From contig NZ_BLXX01000002.1 of the NCBI RefSeq assembly GCF_014193515.1, positions 372,001 through 436,000 of the forward strand: DNA of 64,000 bases. The letters run 5' to 3'. Every line of letters begins with the position of its first letter. The stretch's first letter is position 1. Shown here piece after piece: positions 9,359-18,431 of this stretch. The notes below the pieces were generated by a model. That model did no database searches, was not told where the DNA came from, and saw nothing but the letters and a program-made list of their open reading frames with translations. A program made the position numbers and the translations under genes. Source of the stretch: Geomonas silvestris. GTDB lineage: Bacteria > Desulfobacterota > Desulfuromonadia > Geobacterales > Geobacteraceae.

Positions 9359-9610
9359 ATGAAAACACGGAAGAAGATCCTGGACTACGAATACGAGGAA
9401 GTACTGGAGACCAAGTACCGCGAACTGATCCGGGTCGGTTGCGCCGTGGCGGTAGGGTGTCCCACCTGACTCAAGAAACACTTCGCGGTCGCGAAGCAAG
9501 CCGGTGCCAGTGAGGCGGAACTCAGGGAAGCGATCGCCTACGGTATCATCGCCCCCTCCGGGAGGGCGAAGAACTTCGCCTTGGGGATGCAGGAAGAGCT
9601 TGGGTTATAA
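9359..9610 (+). CDS. AhpD-like (carboxymuconolactone decarboxylase fold) selenoprotein, CxxU
   Basis: Reading the in-frame TGA at 9467-9469 as selenocysteine gives an 83-residue protein. Its core, LIRVGCAVAVGCPT-U-LKKHFAVAKQAGAS, matches the CMD/AhpD redox motif CxxCxxxH, with the second Cys replaced by Sec37 (Cys34, Sec37, His41). The downstream half AELREAIAYGIIAPSGRAK continues the family pattern with no break. The ATG follows a perfect AGGAGG. A bSECIS-like hairpin lies just after the UGA, and selB is present at 45.7-47.6 kb. It is probably a small thiol/selenol peroxidase-type reductase; the substrate is unknown. Standard gene calling would miss it or split it. Confidence 0.88.
9467..9496 (+). 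promoter_or_regulatory. Sec UGA codon and bSECIS hairpin
   Basis: The UGA codon (9467-9469) is followed after exactly 11 bases by cttcgc-ggtc-gcgaag (9481-9496). This is a 6 bp stem with a GGTC loop that carries G in its first two positions. UGA-to-stem distance and loop G are the known hallmarks of bacterial SECIS elements recognised by SelB. Confidence 0.8.
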
Positions 9611-9636
9611 CGCCTAGAGAGAAAGGTTCTGTCGCG

Positions 9637-10983
9637 TTGAGAAAACGAATATCCCGGTCGGTGCGCAACAAGCGGGTCTCGATCCGGCGCAACGTCGCCG
9701 CCTTGTCGCTTCCCGTCTTGCTCTCCTCGCTGTTTCAGCGGCTGGTCTCCATCGTGGACATCTTCATGGTGGGGGGGCTCGGTGCCGCGGCGATCGCCGC
9801 CACCGGGGTGGGGCAGCTCCTCATCTTCGTGGTGATGACCGTCTTCTGGGGGCTCGCCACCGGCGCCACCGTGGTCATCGCCCACCTCTGGGGCGCCGGT
9901 CGGCGCAGCGAGGCGCGCCGCGCCGCCTTCGCCTCGTGCCTTTTGTGCGCGCTGCTCGCGGTGGCTGCGAGCCTCGCCGGGTACCGCTTCGGGGGGGAGC
10001 TCGCCCGCTTTCTCGGGGCGAGCCTCGAGGTGCGCGGTCAGGCGGGCGAGTACATACGGCTCGTGTTCCTCTATTTCGGCTGCACGGCAGGGCTCAACAT
10101 CCTCTCGGCCATCATGCAGGGGACCGGCAACACCAGGACCCCGATGCAGGGGGTGATCCTGGTCAACGTGCTGCACGTCCTGATCGCCTGGCCGCTCATC
10201 TACGGCCACCTGGGGCTCCCCAGGCTCGGGGTGGTGGGGGCCGCCTACGCCATCAACATCTCCGAGGCCGCGGGCTTTCTCTACCTGCTCGTCGAGGCGC
10301 TGCGCCGCAACTACCTGAGAATCGGCCCCCCCGACCTCGTCTTGTTGCGCAAGGTCTGGGACATCGGCTACCCGGTGGCACTCGAGCGCATCGCCCAGCA
10401 GTCCGGCCAGCTCTTCTACTCTAAGTTCATCATCGGTTTCGGCACGAGCGCCTATGCCGCGCACCAGATCGGCCTCTCCATCGAGTCGCTCTCCTTCATG
10501 CCGGGGGCGGGGATGGGGATCGCCGCGGCGACCCTGATGGGGCAGGCCCTGGGGGCCCGCAAGGTGAGGCGCGCCCGGATCAGCCACGCCGAGGCGCTGC
10601 GCCTGGCCCTTTTCGTCATGGCCAGCATGGCGCTTATCTTTCTCGTTGTCCCCCACCAGTTGATCGCCCTCTTCACCAGCGATCCCGAGGTGATCGAAAA
10701 GGGGAGCGTCTTTCTCAGGCTGGTCGCCTTCGCCCAGGTGCCGCTTGCGCTCTCCTTCGTCTACGCCGGCAGCCTGCGCGGCACCGGTGACACCCACTAC
10801 GTCTTCCTGGTGACCCTGGGCGCCATGTGGGGGATCCGGGTGCTCTTCTCCTGGATCGCCGCCTACCCCCTGAAGCTCTCCCTCTACCTGGTCTGGAGCG
10901 TCTTCGTCCTCGACTGGTTCGTGCGTGCCGCAGCCTTCGCCTGGCGCTACCACCGGCGCGACCTGCACAGCGTGGTGCTCTGA
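9637..10983 (+). CDS. MATE family multidrug/sodium antiporter
   Basis: The 448-residue protein has the MATE pattern of twelve helices in two halves: the N-half LSLPVLLSSLFQRLVSIVDIFMVGGLG and the C-half VWDIGYPVALERIAQQSGQL and AYAAHQIGLSIESLSFMPG. MATE proteins export cationic drugs or metabolites using Na+ or H+ gradients. The start is uncertain: TTG at 9637 after GAAAGG, or GTG at 9661. It lies 26 bp after the selenoprotein gene and is directly followed by a methyltransferase, so the three may form one transcript. Confidence 0.9.
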   Translation: MRKRISRSVRNKRVSIRRNVAALSLPVLLSSLFQRLVSIVDIFMVGGLGAAAIAATGVGQLLIFVVMTVFWGLATGATVVIAHLWGAGRRSEARRAAFASCLLCALLAVAASLAGYRFGGELARFLGASLEVRGQAGEYIRLVFLYFGCTAGLNILSAIMQGTGNTRTPMQGVILVNVLHVLIAWPLIYGHLGLPRLGVVGAAYAINISEAAGFLYLLVEALRRNYLRIGPPDLVLLRKVWDIGYPVALERIAQQSGQLFYSKFIIGFGTSAYAAHQIGLSIESLSFMPGAGMGIAAATLMGQALGARKVRRARISHAEALRLALFVMASMALIFLVVPHQLIALFTSDPEVIEKGSVFLRLVAFAQVPLALSFVYAGSLRGTGDTHYVFLVTLGAMWGIRVLFSWIAAYPLKLSLYLVWSVFVLDWFVRAAAFAWRYHRRDLHSVVL

Positions 10984-10984
10984 G

Positions 10985-12028
10985 GTGCGCCCGGCCTTCA
11001 CCCCCACAAGCGACCCTGCCGAAATCCGGCGCCGCCTGGACCGGCTCCTGGTGAGCGGGGCCTTGGGCGACCCGGGGCTTACCCGGCGCATCGACCGGCT
11101 GGCCGCGCGCTTTGCGGGCTTTACCGAAAGCTACCCGCTCCCCCTGTGGGCGCCCGGGCTGCTGCCGACCGAGGAGATGCGCAGCCTGAGCGAGGCGCTC
11201 TTCCCGTTGAGCGAGGTGCGCCCCGTCTTTGCCGCCCTGTGCCGGGCCGCCTGCCGGTTCACGCCGCTTCTTGAGGCGAGCTACCTGTACGGTTCGGCGA
11301 GCTGGCTCGACTTCCTGCACCGGTTCCGGCCCCGGCTGAAGCGCGCCGACCCGGCCCACACCCTCGCCCTGCTGGCCCGCGACGGCACCTTCCGGGAGAG
11401 CTTTCTCTTCGCCCTGTTCCTGCCGCAGCACTTCGGGGCGACCTTCGAGCGCTACCCGGGTCAGACCCGCTTCCTGAAGCGCTGGCTGGCCGGGAACCTG
11501 GGCCGGCTGGGCGGGCGCATCCGGGCCCTGGACAGCGCCTGCGGCAGCGGCGAGGGGAGCTACGACCTCGCCGGGACGCTCCTCGAGGCCGGCTACCGTG
11601 AGGTACGGCTGGACGGCTCGACCCTCGAGCACCTGGAACTCTTCGCCGCGGCCCACGCCTTCTTCCCGCACGACCCGCAACGGACCCGGGCCTACCGGGA
11701 ACGGGTCGCCCCCCTTTTGGCGTCCGAGGCCTTGACCTTGCGGTTCTACCTGGAGGAGGTGGCCGCTCCAAGCCCGGAGCGCTTCGACGTGATCCTGTGT
11801 AACGGGCTTCTGGGGGGGCCGCTTTTGCACGATGCGCGGGAGCTTTCGAAGGCGGTCGCGGCGCTCGCCGCCCGGCTCGCCCCGGGCGGGCTCTTCCTGG
11901 CGGCGGACCGCTTCCACGACGGCTGGCGGCTCAAGGTTCCCGTGGCAAGGCTGCAGGCCCTCTTCAAGGGCCAGGGGCTCATCCTGCGGGAGAGCGAGGA
12001 GGGGGTGGCGGGGGAACGACCCCGGTGA
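10985..12028 (+). CDS. SAM-dependent methyltransferase, CheR-like architecture
   Basis: The 347-residue protein has a helical N-terminal part and, from about residue 180, a Rossmann methyltransferase core: ALDSACGSGEGSYDLA is the SAM-binding glycine loop, RLDGSTLEHLELF the acidic second strand and FDVILCNGLLGG motif IV. The order resembles the CheR/chemotaxis methyltransferase group, but there is no chemotaxis context. I choose the GTG at 10985, one base after the MATE stop, because the longer frame would overlap the MATE gene by 59 bases. The substrate is unknown. Confidence 0.75.
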   Translation: MRPAFTPTSDPAEIRRRLDRLLVSGALGDPGLTRRIDRLAARFAGFTESYPLPLWAPGLLPTEEMRSLSEALFPLSEVRPVFAALCRAACRFTPLLEASYLYGSASWLDFLHRFRPRLKRADPAHTLALLARDGTFRESFLFALFLPQHFGATFERYPGQTRFLKRWLAGNLGRLGGRIRALDSACGSGEGSYDLAGTLLEAGYREVRLDGSTLEHLELFAAAHAFFPHDPQRTRAYRERVAPLLASEALTLRFYLEEVAAPSPERFDVILCNGLLGGPLLHDARELSKAVAALAARLAPGGLFLAADRFHDGWRLKVPVARLQALFKGQGLILRESEEGVAGERPR

Positions 12029-12032
12029 GGGG

Positions 12033-12341
12033 TCAGGGCTTCTTGTCGAAGGCCGCGTCGACCACGCCGTAGCACCAGAGCACCACGAACCCCACGAGGA
12101 CCCAGCGGGCGTAGGGGGCGTCGACCTGGATGGCGGCGATCACCTTCTCGGCGTCGAGGCCGGTCCTCCCAGCCAGGAGGAACTTCCCGGCGCTGCGCAG
12201 GGCGATGAAGAGCGCGGCCAGGATGAAGAGGTTGTCCAGGAAAAGGAGCACCCCTCCCTTGACGCGGCGCCCGCGGTAGAGCTGTCCCAGCCCGGGAAGC
12301 ACCAGGGCCGACAGCGCGATACTCTTCAATCTCTGGTTCAT
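12033..12341 (-). CDS. small membrane protein, PGLGQxYxG family
   Basis: The 102-residue protein has the motif VLPGLGQLYRGRRVKGGVLL near its N-terminus, as in TM2/DUF5683-type small membrane proteins, and three hydrophobic segments (about residues 8-20, 33-52 and 80-97). The start MNQRLKSI is chosen because GAAGGAG lies 7-8 bases upstream; the longer open frame lacks support. It is convergent with the methyltransferase (4 bp between stops) and divergent from the HEAT-repeat gene. The role is unknown. Confidence 0.75.
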   Translation of the reverse strand: MNQRLKSIALSALVLPGLGQLYRGRRVKGGVLLFLDNLFILAALFIALRSAGKFLLAGRTGLDAEKVIAAIQVDAPYARWVLVGFVVLWCYGVVDAAFDKKP

Positions 12342-12424
12342 CTGATACGCTCCTTCGACAAGGGGAGGGGAGGCTTTGCCGTTTTGCTTGCCCAAGCACC
12401 CGATTTTTGTTAGGTTATCTCTCC

Positions 12425-13000
12425 ATGGAACCCACATCCCGCATGAAACGCCGCGAGGCGATCATCCCGCTTCTCAAGGATGCCAGCGCCGAGGTGCGCC
12501 AGGCCGCAGCGCAGGCCCTGGAGACCCTGGAAGCGGCCCAGAGCCTCGACGAGCTTTTGACCCGCCTGAAGCAGGGGGACCGCGGCACCAAGATAGGCGC
12601 CATCTACGCGCTGGGGCGCCTGGGCGGGGAGAAGGTGCTCCCCATCCTGCTCTACTGCGCCGCCCGCCCCGAGCAGGACATCAAGTGCGCCGCCATCAAG
12701 GTGCTCGGCGAACTGGCCTACCCGCAGGCGCTCTCCCAGCTCGTGGAACGGCTCAAGGACCCGGTGGTCGCGGTACGTGCGGCGGCCATCGAGGCGCTCT
12801 CGCACTACCGCGAACCGGCGCTGGTCCCAAGGCTCATCCCCTTTTTGGAGGAGAGCGACGGCCTTTTGGACGCCGAGGCGGCCCTGGCCCTCGGGCACCT
12901 GGGCGACGCCCGCCTCGAGGAGCCGCTCTTAAGGCTCCTCGGCTCCCCGCACGAGCGGACCCGCTCTGCCGCGGCTACCGCCCTCTCCCTGCTCCCCTGA
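12425..13000 (+). CDS. HEAT-repeat protein
   Basis: The 191-residue protein is built of about five helical HEAT/PBS-lyase-like repeats (IIPLLKDASAEVRQAAAQAL, GTKIGAIYALGRLG, DIKCAAIKVLGELA, VVAVRAAAIEALSHY, LLDAEAALALGHLG). It is likely a protein-interaction scaffold. The start is placed at the ATG at 12425; no strong ribosome site is seen, and an in-frame alternative lies 18 bases upstream. Its stop is one base from that of the convergent HD-GYP gene. Confidence 0.8.
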   Translation: MEPTSRMKRREAIIPLLKDASAEVRQAAAQALETLEAAQSLDELLTRLKQGDRGTKIGAIYALGRLGGEKVLPILLYCAARPEQDIKCAAIKVLGELAYPQALSQLVERLKDPVVAVRAAAIEALSHYREPALVPRLIPFLEESDGLLDAEAALALGHLGDARLEEPLLRLLGSPHERTRSAAATALSLLP

Positions 13001-13001
13001 C

Positions 13002-13931
13002 CTAGAAACAGTCCGAGACGTCGATCCCCTGCTGCAGGGGGTCGACCAGGTCCACGATCCGCGTCCCCCCTTCCACGAGCGTCAAAAGCCGCGGCTCGGC
13101 GAGCGGGACCCCCGCGCTGTCCCGGACCACCTTCACCACCGCCGCACCGGCCGGATGGCTGCTCGGCGTGAACACCACCGCAATCTCGTTTCCCTCCAGA
13201 CGCACCAGGCTCCCCACCGGGTAGCGGCCGACCAGCGCCAGGAAGCGCTCCACGATGGCGCCGTCAAGGGCGCTCCCCGCCTGGCGCCGGATCTCCTGTA
13301 CCGCCTGCATGGGCTGCAGCTGCTCCTGGTAGAGCCGCATGGTGGTGGCGGCGTCGTAGCAGTCGGCAACCGCGACGATGCTGCTGATGCGGCCGTACTC
13401 CCGGCCGCAGGCCCAGTCGGGGTAGCCGGTGCGGTCGAAACGCACGTGGTGCGCGAGGACCGCCTCGGCGACCCGCTGCGACACCCCCGGCAGTTCGGCG
13501 CCGATCGCCGCGCCGTACTCGGGGTGGCGCTGCATCTCCTGGTACTCCGCCCGGGTCAGCTTTCCCGGCTTCAGCACGATGCTCCGATCGATCCGGGTTT
13601 TCCCGATGTCGTGGAGGAAACCGGCGAGACCGATCTCCTCCACCTCTTCCTGGGGCAACCCCATGCTCGCCGCGAGCGCCATGGCGAGCACCGCCACGTT
13701 CACGGAGTGGTGGAAGCTGTAGCTGTCGTAATCCTTACTGAGGGAGAGCCCCAGGAGGGGGACGGGGTCGCGCCGGGCCGCGGCCGCCAGGTCGCGCGCG
13801 GCCGCGAGCAGCGCCGCGGTCTCCGGGACCCGCCCCGCCTCGGTCTCCAGGAAGACGACGCGGATTGCCGCGATCGCCTGACTGTAACGCTGGGCGTGAC
13901 GATGAGACGATGGTATCCCGATCTTCCCCAT
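13002..13931 (-). CDS. HD-GYP domain protein, probable cyclic-di-GMP phosphodiesterase
   Basis: The 309-residue protein has a variable N-terminal helical region followed by the HD-GYP domain: HSVNVAVLAMALA, GFLHDIGKTRI (the HD pair), HPEYGAAI and HHVRFDRTGYPD (the GYP motif), then the DCYDAATTMR region. These proteins hydrolyse cyclic di-GMP or related dinucleotides. Metal and GYP motifs are intact. The ATG at 13931 follows GGAGGGGGAAC and is preferred over an upstream in-frame start. It is divergent from radA. Confidence 0.9.
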   Translation of the reverse strand: MGKIGIPSSHRHAQRYSQAIAAIRVVFLETEAGRVPETAALLAAARDLAAAARRDPVPLLGLSLSKDYDSYSFHHSVNVAVLAMALAASMGLPQEEVEEIGLAGFLHDIGKTRIDRSIVLKPGKLTRAEYQEMQRHPEYGAAIGAELPGVSQRVAEAVLAHHVRFDRTGYPDWACGREYGRISSIVAVADCYDAATTMRLYQEQLQPMQAVQEIRRQAGSALDGAIVERFLALVGRYPVGSLVRLEGNEIAVVFTPSSHPAGAAVVKVVRDSAGVPLAEPRLLTLVEGGTRIVDLVDPLQQGIDVSDCF

Positions 13932-14147
13932 CCGATGTTCCCCCTCCGCGGAAAAGCCGCGGCCGGCCCTTCCGCCGCGCTGCCGTCGCGCGGCTAACCC
14001 CGCCTGCCACACAGAAATTTCGGCGCGGCCAAGTTTAGCGTAGGTCAGGAAAGCTTGTCAAACCCCAACTGCCAGGAGTTGACAGCAAATGGCAAAGAGC
14101 ATAGTATCCCGGGTTGCATATGCCGCTATATGGCGGATCGGGGGCGC

Positions 14148-15500
14148 ATGGCGAAGACAAAGGTGAAAACGGGCTACGTGTGCGCCGACTGCGGCGCCAA
14201 CTACCCGAAATGGCAGGGGCACTGCACCGCCTGCGGGGCCTGGAACACCGTGAAGGAGGTCCGTCTGGGCGCCCCGACGCGCCGTGAGGGGTTTGCCGGC
14301 GCCTCTTCCGCGGTGACGCTTCTGGCCGAGGTCGAGCTCACCGAAGAGGCCCGCTTCTCCAGCGGCTCCGAGGAGTTCGACCGCGTTTTGGGGGGCGGCT
14401 TCGTGCCGGGATCGGTGATCCTGATCGGGGGGGACCCCGGTGCCGGCAAGAGCACCATCCTTCTGCAGACCATGTGCCACGCCGCCCGCTCCCGCGAGGT
14501 GCTCTACGTCTCCGGCGAGGAGTCGCTGCAGCAGATCGCGAGCCGCGCCAGGCGCCTTACGCTCCCCACCGACCGGGTGAAGATGCTTGCCGAGAGCTCC
14601 GTGGAGCGGGTGCTGGAAGTGGCCCAGGCTGAGCGCCCCGAGGTGGTGGTGATCGACTCGATCCAGGTGATGCAGTCGGCCGGACTCGATGCCGCTCCGG
14701 GAGGGGTCTCCCAGGTGCGCGAGAGTGCCGCCACCCTCACCTTGTACGCGAAGACCTCGGGGGTGGTGCTCATCATGGTGGGGCACGTCACCAAGGACCA
14801 GGCGCTCGCCGGACCCATGACGCTGTCGCACATGGTGGACACCCAGATCATGCTCTCTTCCACCGAGGACGCCCGCTACCGGCTGATGCGCACCACCAAG
14901 AACCGCTTCGGTCCCGTGAACGAGCTCGGGGTCTTCGCCATGACCGAGCGCGGCCTCAAGGAGGTCAAGAACCCCTCGGCCATCTTCCTGTCGCGCACCG
15001 ACACCGCCGCCCCGGGGAGCCTCATCAGCGTCCTGTGGGAGGGGACCCGGCCGCTATTGGTCGAGATCCAGTCCCTGGTGGTCTCGGCGCAGTACGGCAG
15101 CCCGCGCCGGCTCGGGATCGGCCTGGACGGCAACCGGATCGCCATGATACTCGCCGTGATCACCAAGCACGGCGGGCTGGTGCTTGCCGACCAGGACGTC
15201 TTCGTGAACGTGGTGGGAGGGATCCGGGTGCTGGAGACCAGCGCCGACCTGGCCGTGGCGCTCGCGGTGGTCTCCAGCCTCAGGAACCAGGTGCTGCCGC
15301 AGGACCTCCTGGTCTTCGGCGAGATCGGGCTCTCCGGCGAGATCCGGCCGGTGTCAAACGGCGAGGCGCGGTTAAAGGAAGGGGTGAAGCACGGCTTCAC
15401 CCGGGCCATCGTCCCCAAGGGGAACGCGCCCCGACAGGGGATCGCGGGACTCGAGGTGGTCGGGGTGGCCGACCTGGTCGAGGCCCTGGACGCCATCTGA
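14148..15500 (+). CDS. radA: DNA repair protein RadA
   Basis: The 450-residue RadA/Sms branch-migration ATPase has an N-terminal C4 zinc finger (CADCGANYPKWQGHCTACG), Walker A GGDPGAGKST, Walker B VVVIDSIQV, the RadA-specific KNRFG motif and the C-terminal Lon-protease-like domain (GIGLDGNR ... GEIGLSGEIRPV). RadA processes recombination intermediates. The ATG at 14148 is chosen because a GGGGG ribosome site precedes it and the zinc finger follows at once; the open frame extends 93 bases further upstream without support. Confidence 0.96.
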   Translation: MAKTKVKTGYVCADCGANYPKWQGHCTACGAWNTVKEVRLGAPTRREGFAGASSAVTLLAEVELTEEARFSSGSEEFDRVLGGGFVPGSVILIGGDPGAGKSTILLQTMCHAARSREVLYVSGEESLQQIASRARRLTLPTDRVKMLAESSVERVLEVAQAERPEVVVIDSIQVMQSAGLDAAPGGVSQVRESAATLTLYAKTSGVVLIMVGHVTKDQALAGPMTLSHMVDTQIMLSSTEDARYRLMRTTKNRFGPVNELGVFAMTERGLKEVKNPSAIFLSRTDTAAPGSLISVLWEGTRPLLVEIQSLVVSAQYGSPRRLGIGLDGNRIAMILAVITKHGGLVLADQDVFVNVVGGIRVLETSADLAVALAVVSSLRNQVLPQDLLVFGEIGLSGEIRPVSNGEARLKEGVKHGFTRAIVPKGNAPRQGIAGLEVVGVADLVEALDAI

Positions 15501-15651
15501 AAACGCGCCACCTCGACCTCCCTTTTTTGAGCGGCACGGTCGGCCGTAAGACGATTTCCGTCAACCACCGTGAGGAAACCGCATATTTTACTTTACTAAT
15601 GCGGAAAAATCCTCTTTAATAGCGAATTGATTCGAAAAAGGGACAGGTGTC

Positions 15652-16008
15652 ATGACTCCGGAAAAACTCGAATATTTCAGAGGTATCCTGCAGGAAGAAA
15701 AACGGGCGCTTCTCGAAGAGGCCGGCAGAACCGTCTCCGAGATGACCTCCGACACCACCAACTTTCCCGATCCGACCGACCGGGCCACCCAGGAATCGGA
15801 CCGCACCTTCGAGCTGAGGATCCGGGATCGCGAGCGCAAGCTGATCAACAAGATCCAGGAAGCTCTGGGGCGCATCGAGGCCGGGACCTTCGGCATCTGC
15901 GACGTGTGCGAGGAAGACATCAGCGAGGCGCGCCTCAAGGCCCGCCCGGTCACCACCCTCTGCATTAACTGCAAGATGGAGCAGGAAAAAAGAGAACGGA
16001 TGCGTTAA
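15652..16008 (+). CDS. dksA: RNA polymerase-binding transcription factor DksA
   Basis: This 118-residue DksA/TraR protein binds the secondary channel of RNA polymerase and works with ppGpp. A coiled coil covers about residues 5-75, its tip has the acidic DPTDRA segment (41-46), and the C4 zinc finger is Cys83, Cys86, Cys104 and Cys107 (CDVC...CINC). It is shorter than E. coli DksA (151) but of normal length for the short deltaproteobacterial forms. An AT-rich stretch at 15580-15640 probably holds its promoter. Confidence 0.93.
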   Translation: MTPEKLEYFRGILQEEKRALLEEAGRTVSEMTSDTTNFPDPTDRATQESDRTFELRIRDRERKLINKIQEALGRIEAGTFGICDVCEEDISEARLKARPVTTLCINCKMEQEKRERMR

Positions 16009-16053
16009 GCTCCCCCCTCTCGTCGTTCCAAACCATCTCCCCCTGGAGTAGGT

Positions 16054-18360
16054 ATGGCCGTGCGTAGCGGACAAAACCTCCTGGAGGAAGCGTTGCGCGT
16101 CGCCACCGCGACCAGGCGCTCCCATCCGGCACGGCTCACCTGCCTGCTCCGCCTGGCTGCCCGAACCTATGGCCTTGCCTCGGCCACCCTTTTTCTCCCC
16201 GACCACCAGAAAAATGCCCTCACCCGACGCTACGGCTCGGACCTGGCCCCTGCCGGCACCCGCTGTCTGATCCCTTTCGGCTCAGGACTCGCCGGCGGCG
16301 CAGCGCTCACGCTCACCGAGCAAACGGCCTCGCACCAGGAACTGCACCCCGAGGAAGCCCCCTCCCGGGAGGCCGAGCTGACCCGCGCCTTTCCGCTCTT
16401 AAACGGCCGGGAGTTGGCGGCGGTTGTCTCCCTCTCCGGCACGTCTCAAACCCTCACCCCCGCCAGGGCCGGGCTGCGTCCCCTTATGCCGCTTTTCTTG
16501 GGGGTGGTAACTTCGCTTTACCAGGAGGAGGCCGCCGAACGGGACCGGCGCCGCCTGGCGCTGGTGAGCGCGGTCGGCAACCTGCTCAGCTCGCCTCTCC
16601 CCCCGGGCCAGCTCATTACCCGCTTCCTGCGGCTGGTGACCGGGGGAGGCCTCGCGGTCTGCGCCGTGGCCCGCCTGGAAGCCGACGACAAAGGGAAGCC
16701 GCGCCTGTTTAGGGTCTGCCGCAGCGAGGCGCGTCTCTCCGTGGAAGGACTCTTAAGCCGCGAGCAGTCGCTTGCGCTGCGGGTGCTCGCGAGCGAGGCC
16801 CCCTGCTCGGAAGGGGCGGCGCCCGGCGACCCCTCCCGGCTCTGCGCCTTCGGCACACCTCTTGGTTCCAACGGCAAGACCCTGGGTACCCTGTGCCTGT
16901 TCGCCCCGGGCGAGCTCCTGGCACCTGATTACGCCGGGTTCCTGGAGACCCTGGCCCGCCTGGTGGCGAGTGCCCTCGCCGAGGCGGTGAGCTCCGAGCG
17001 GATCACGAGCTTTCTTGGGGAGAACGAGAAGAAGCTCAAGGAGCTCTCGCTGCTCTACCGGATGAGCAACACCATGCTCTCCACCATAAAGCTCAACAAG
17101 CTGATTCACCTGACCCTTACCGCCCTCACCTCGGCACCTACCTCCCTCTTCGACCGCGCCATGCTCTTTCTCAGCAACGAGCGCTCCGGCGTGCTGCAGG
17201 GGATGCTCGGGGTGACCTGCGAGTCGGCCCCGGCACTCGCCTCGCCCCGCAACGGGGGGAACGACCTCTTCTCCAGCCGTTGGGACATCTCCGAGGAGGC
17301 GATGGCCACCCAGCGCGACTCCGAGTTCAACCGGCAGGTGATGGGCAAAAGGCTCGAGCTCGACGCCACCCGTAACATCGCCTCTCAGGCGGTCCTGGAA
17401 CGACGGCTCATCTACGTCCCGGGCGAGCTCGAGGGGGAACCCGACGAGCTGCACCCGGGGCGCAGCACCGCCTACGCCGCCTCGCCGCTCATCGCCCACG
17501 GTCAGGCCGTCGGCGCGGTCCTGGTGGACAACGCGCTCAGCCGCGCCCCCATCACCCAGGAAGACCTCCGTTTCCTGCAGCTCTTCGCCAACCAGGCCGG
17601 GATGGCCATCGAGAACTCCATCCTCTACAACAAGGTCGAAGACGCCAACCGGCAGATCAGCGAGGCCCAGGAGAGCCTCCTGCAGAAGGAGCGCCTGGCC
17701 GCGATCGGCGAGATGGCCGCCGGCATAGCCCACGAGCTCAAGGGTCCCCTGGTCTCCATAGGCGGGTTCGCCGCCCGCCTGACCCGCAAGCTCCCCCCCG
17801 AGACCAGCGAGTGGAGCTGCGCCGACCTGATCGTGCGCGAGGTGCTCCGGCTCGAATCGGTGCTCTCCGAGATCCTGCACTACTCCAAGCGCCCAACGAT
17901 CTGCTACACCTGCTGCAACCTGAGCGACATCGTCAAGGAGTCTCTCGCCGTGGTGGCGCCCCAGGTCGAGGAGAAGGAGATCGGGGTGACCACCCGGTAC
18001 TCACGGAAGAAGCTCGGGCTGCAGGGGGACTGCCAGCAGTTGAAGCAGGTCTTCATCAACCTCTTGCTCAACTCCCTCGACGCCATGGACAAGGGGGGGA
18101 AACTGGCCGTCGTCGTGGCGCCCGACCGGCTCGAGGGAAAGGAGGCGGTCTGCGTGCGCATCGCCGACACCGGCGGCGGCATCCCCGTCGAGGCCCTGGC
18201 TAACATCTTCACCCCCTTCTACACCACGAAGGAAAACGGCACGGGGCTGGGACTCCCCATCGCCAATCGGATCATCACCAACCACGGCGGCAAGATCCAG
18301 CTCTTCAACAAGCCGGGCGTCGGCGCCGAGTTCAAGATCCTGCTCCCGATGGAGGGGTAG
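16054..18360 (+). CDS. GAF-domain sensor histidine kinase
   Basis: The 768-residue soluble kinase has an N-terminal GAF-like region (about 20-160), a second (about 170-315), a helical linker, a third GAF (about 345-525), HisKA with His560 in GIAHELKGPLVS, and an ATPase domain (LLNSLDAMDKGG, DTGGGIP, GTGLGLPIAN). There is no membrane segment and no receiver, so the partner response regulator must be elsewhere. The ATG follows GGAGTAGGT. The tRNA-Ala gene starts 71 bp after its stop. Confidence 0.92.
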   Translation: MAVRSGQNLLEEALRVATATRRSHPARLTCLLRLAARTYGLASATLFLPDHQKNALTRRYGSDLAPAGTRCLIPFGSGLAGGAALTLTEQTASHQELHPEEAPSREAELTRAFPLLNGRELAAVVSLSGTSQTLTPARAGLRPLMPLFLGVVTSLYQEEAAERDRRRLALVSAVGNLLSSPLPPGQLITRFLRLVTGGGLAVCAVARLEADDKGKPRLFRVCRSEARLSVEGLLSREQSLALRVLASEAPCSEGAAPGDPSRLCAFGTPLGSNGKTLGTLCLFAPGELLAPDYAGFLETLARLVASALAEAVSSERITSFLGENEKKLKELSLLYRMSNTMLSTIKLNKLIHLTLTALTSAPTSLFDRAMLFLSNERSGVLQGMLGVTCESAPALASPRNGGNDLFSSRWDISEEAMATQRDSEFNRQVMGKRLELDATRNIASQAVLERRLIYVPGELEGEPDELHPGRSTAYAASPLIAHGQAVGAVLVDNALSRAPITQEDLRFLQLFANQAGMAIENSILYNKVEDANRQISEAQESLLQKERLAAIGEMAAGIAHELKGPLVSIGGFAARLTRKLPPETSEWSCADLIVREVLRLESVLSEILHYSKRPTICYTCCNLSDIVKESLAVVAPQVEEKEIGVTTRYSRKKLGLQGDCQQLKQVFINLLLNSLDAMDKGGKLAVVVAPDRLEGKEAVCVRIADTGGGIPVEALANIFTPFYTTKENGTGLGLPIANRIITNHGGKIQLFNKPGVGAEFKILLPMEG

Positions 18361-18431
18361 CCTTGCGCTTGCACCCCGCGCGGGGTGCGCTCTAGAGACT
18401 CTGGCCGGTGCGGCTTGGAGAGAGCTTATAC

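Noticed and set aside
9467-9469. Reading the TGA as a nonsense mutation in a pseudogene
   Set aside because: The codon sits at the redox Cys position, the downstream half is intact, a bSECIS-like hairpin follows at 11 bases, and selB is present.
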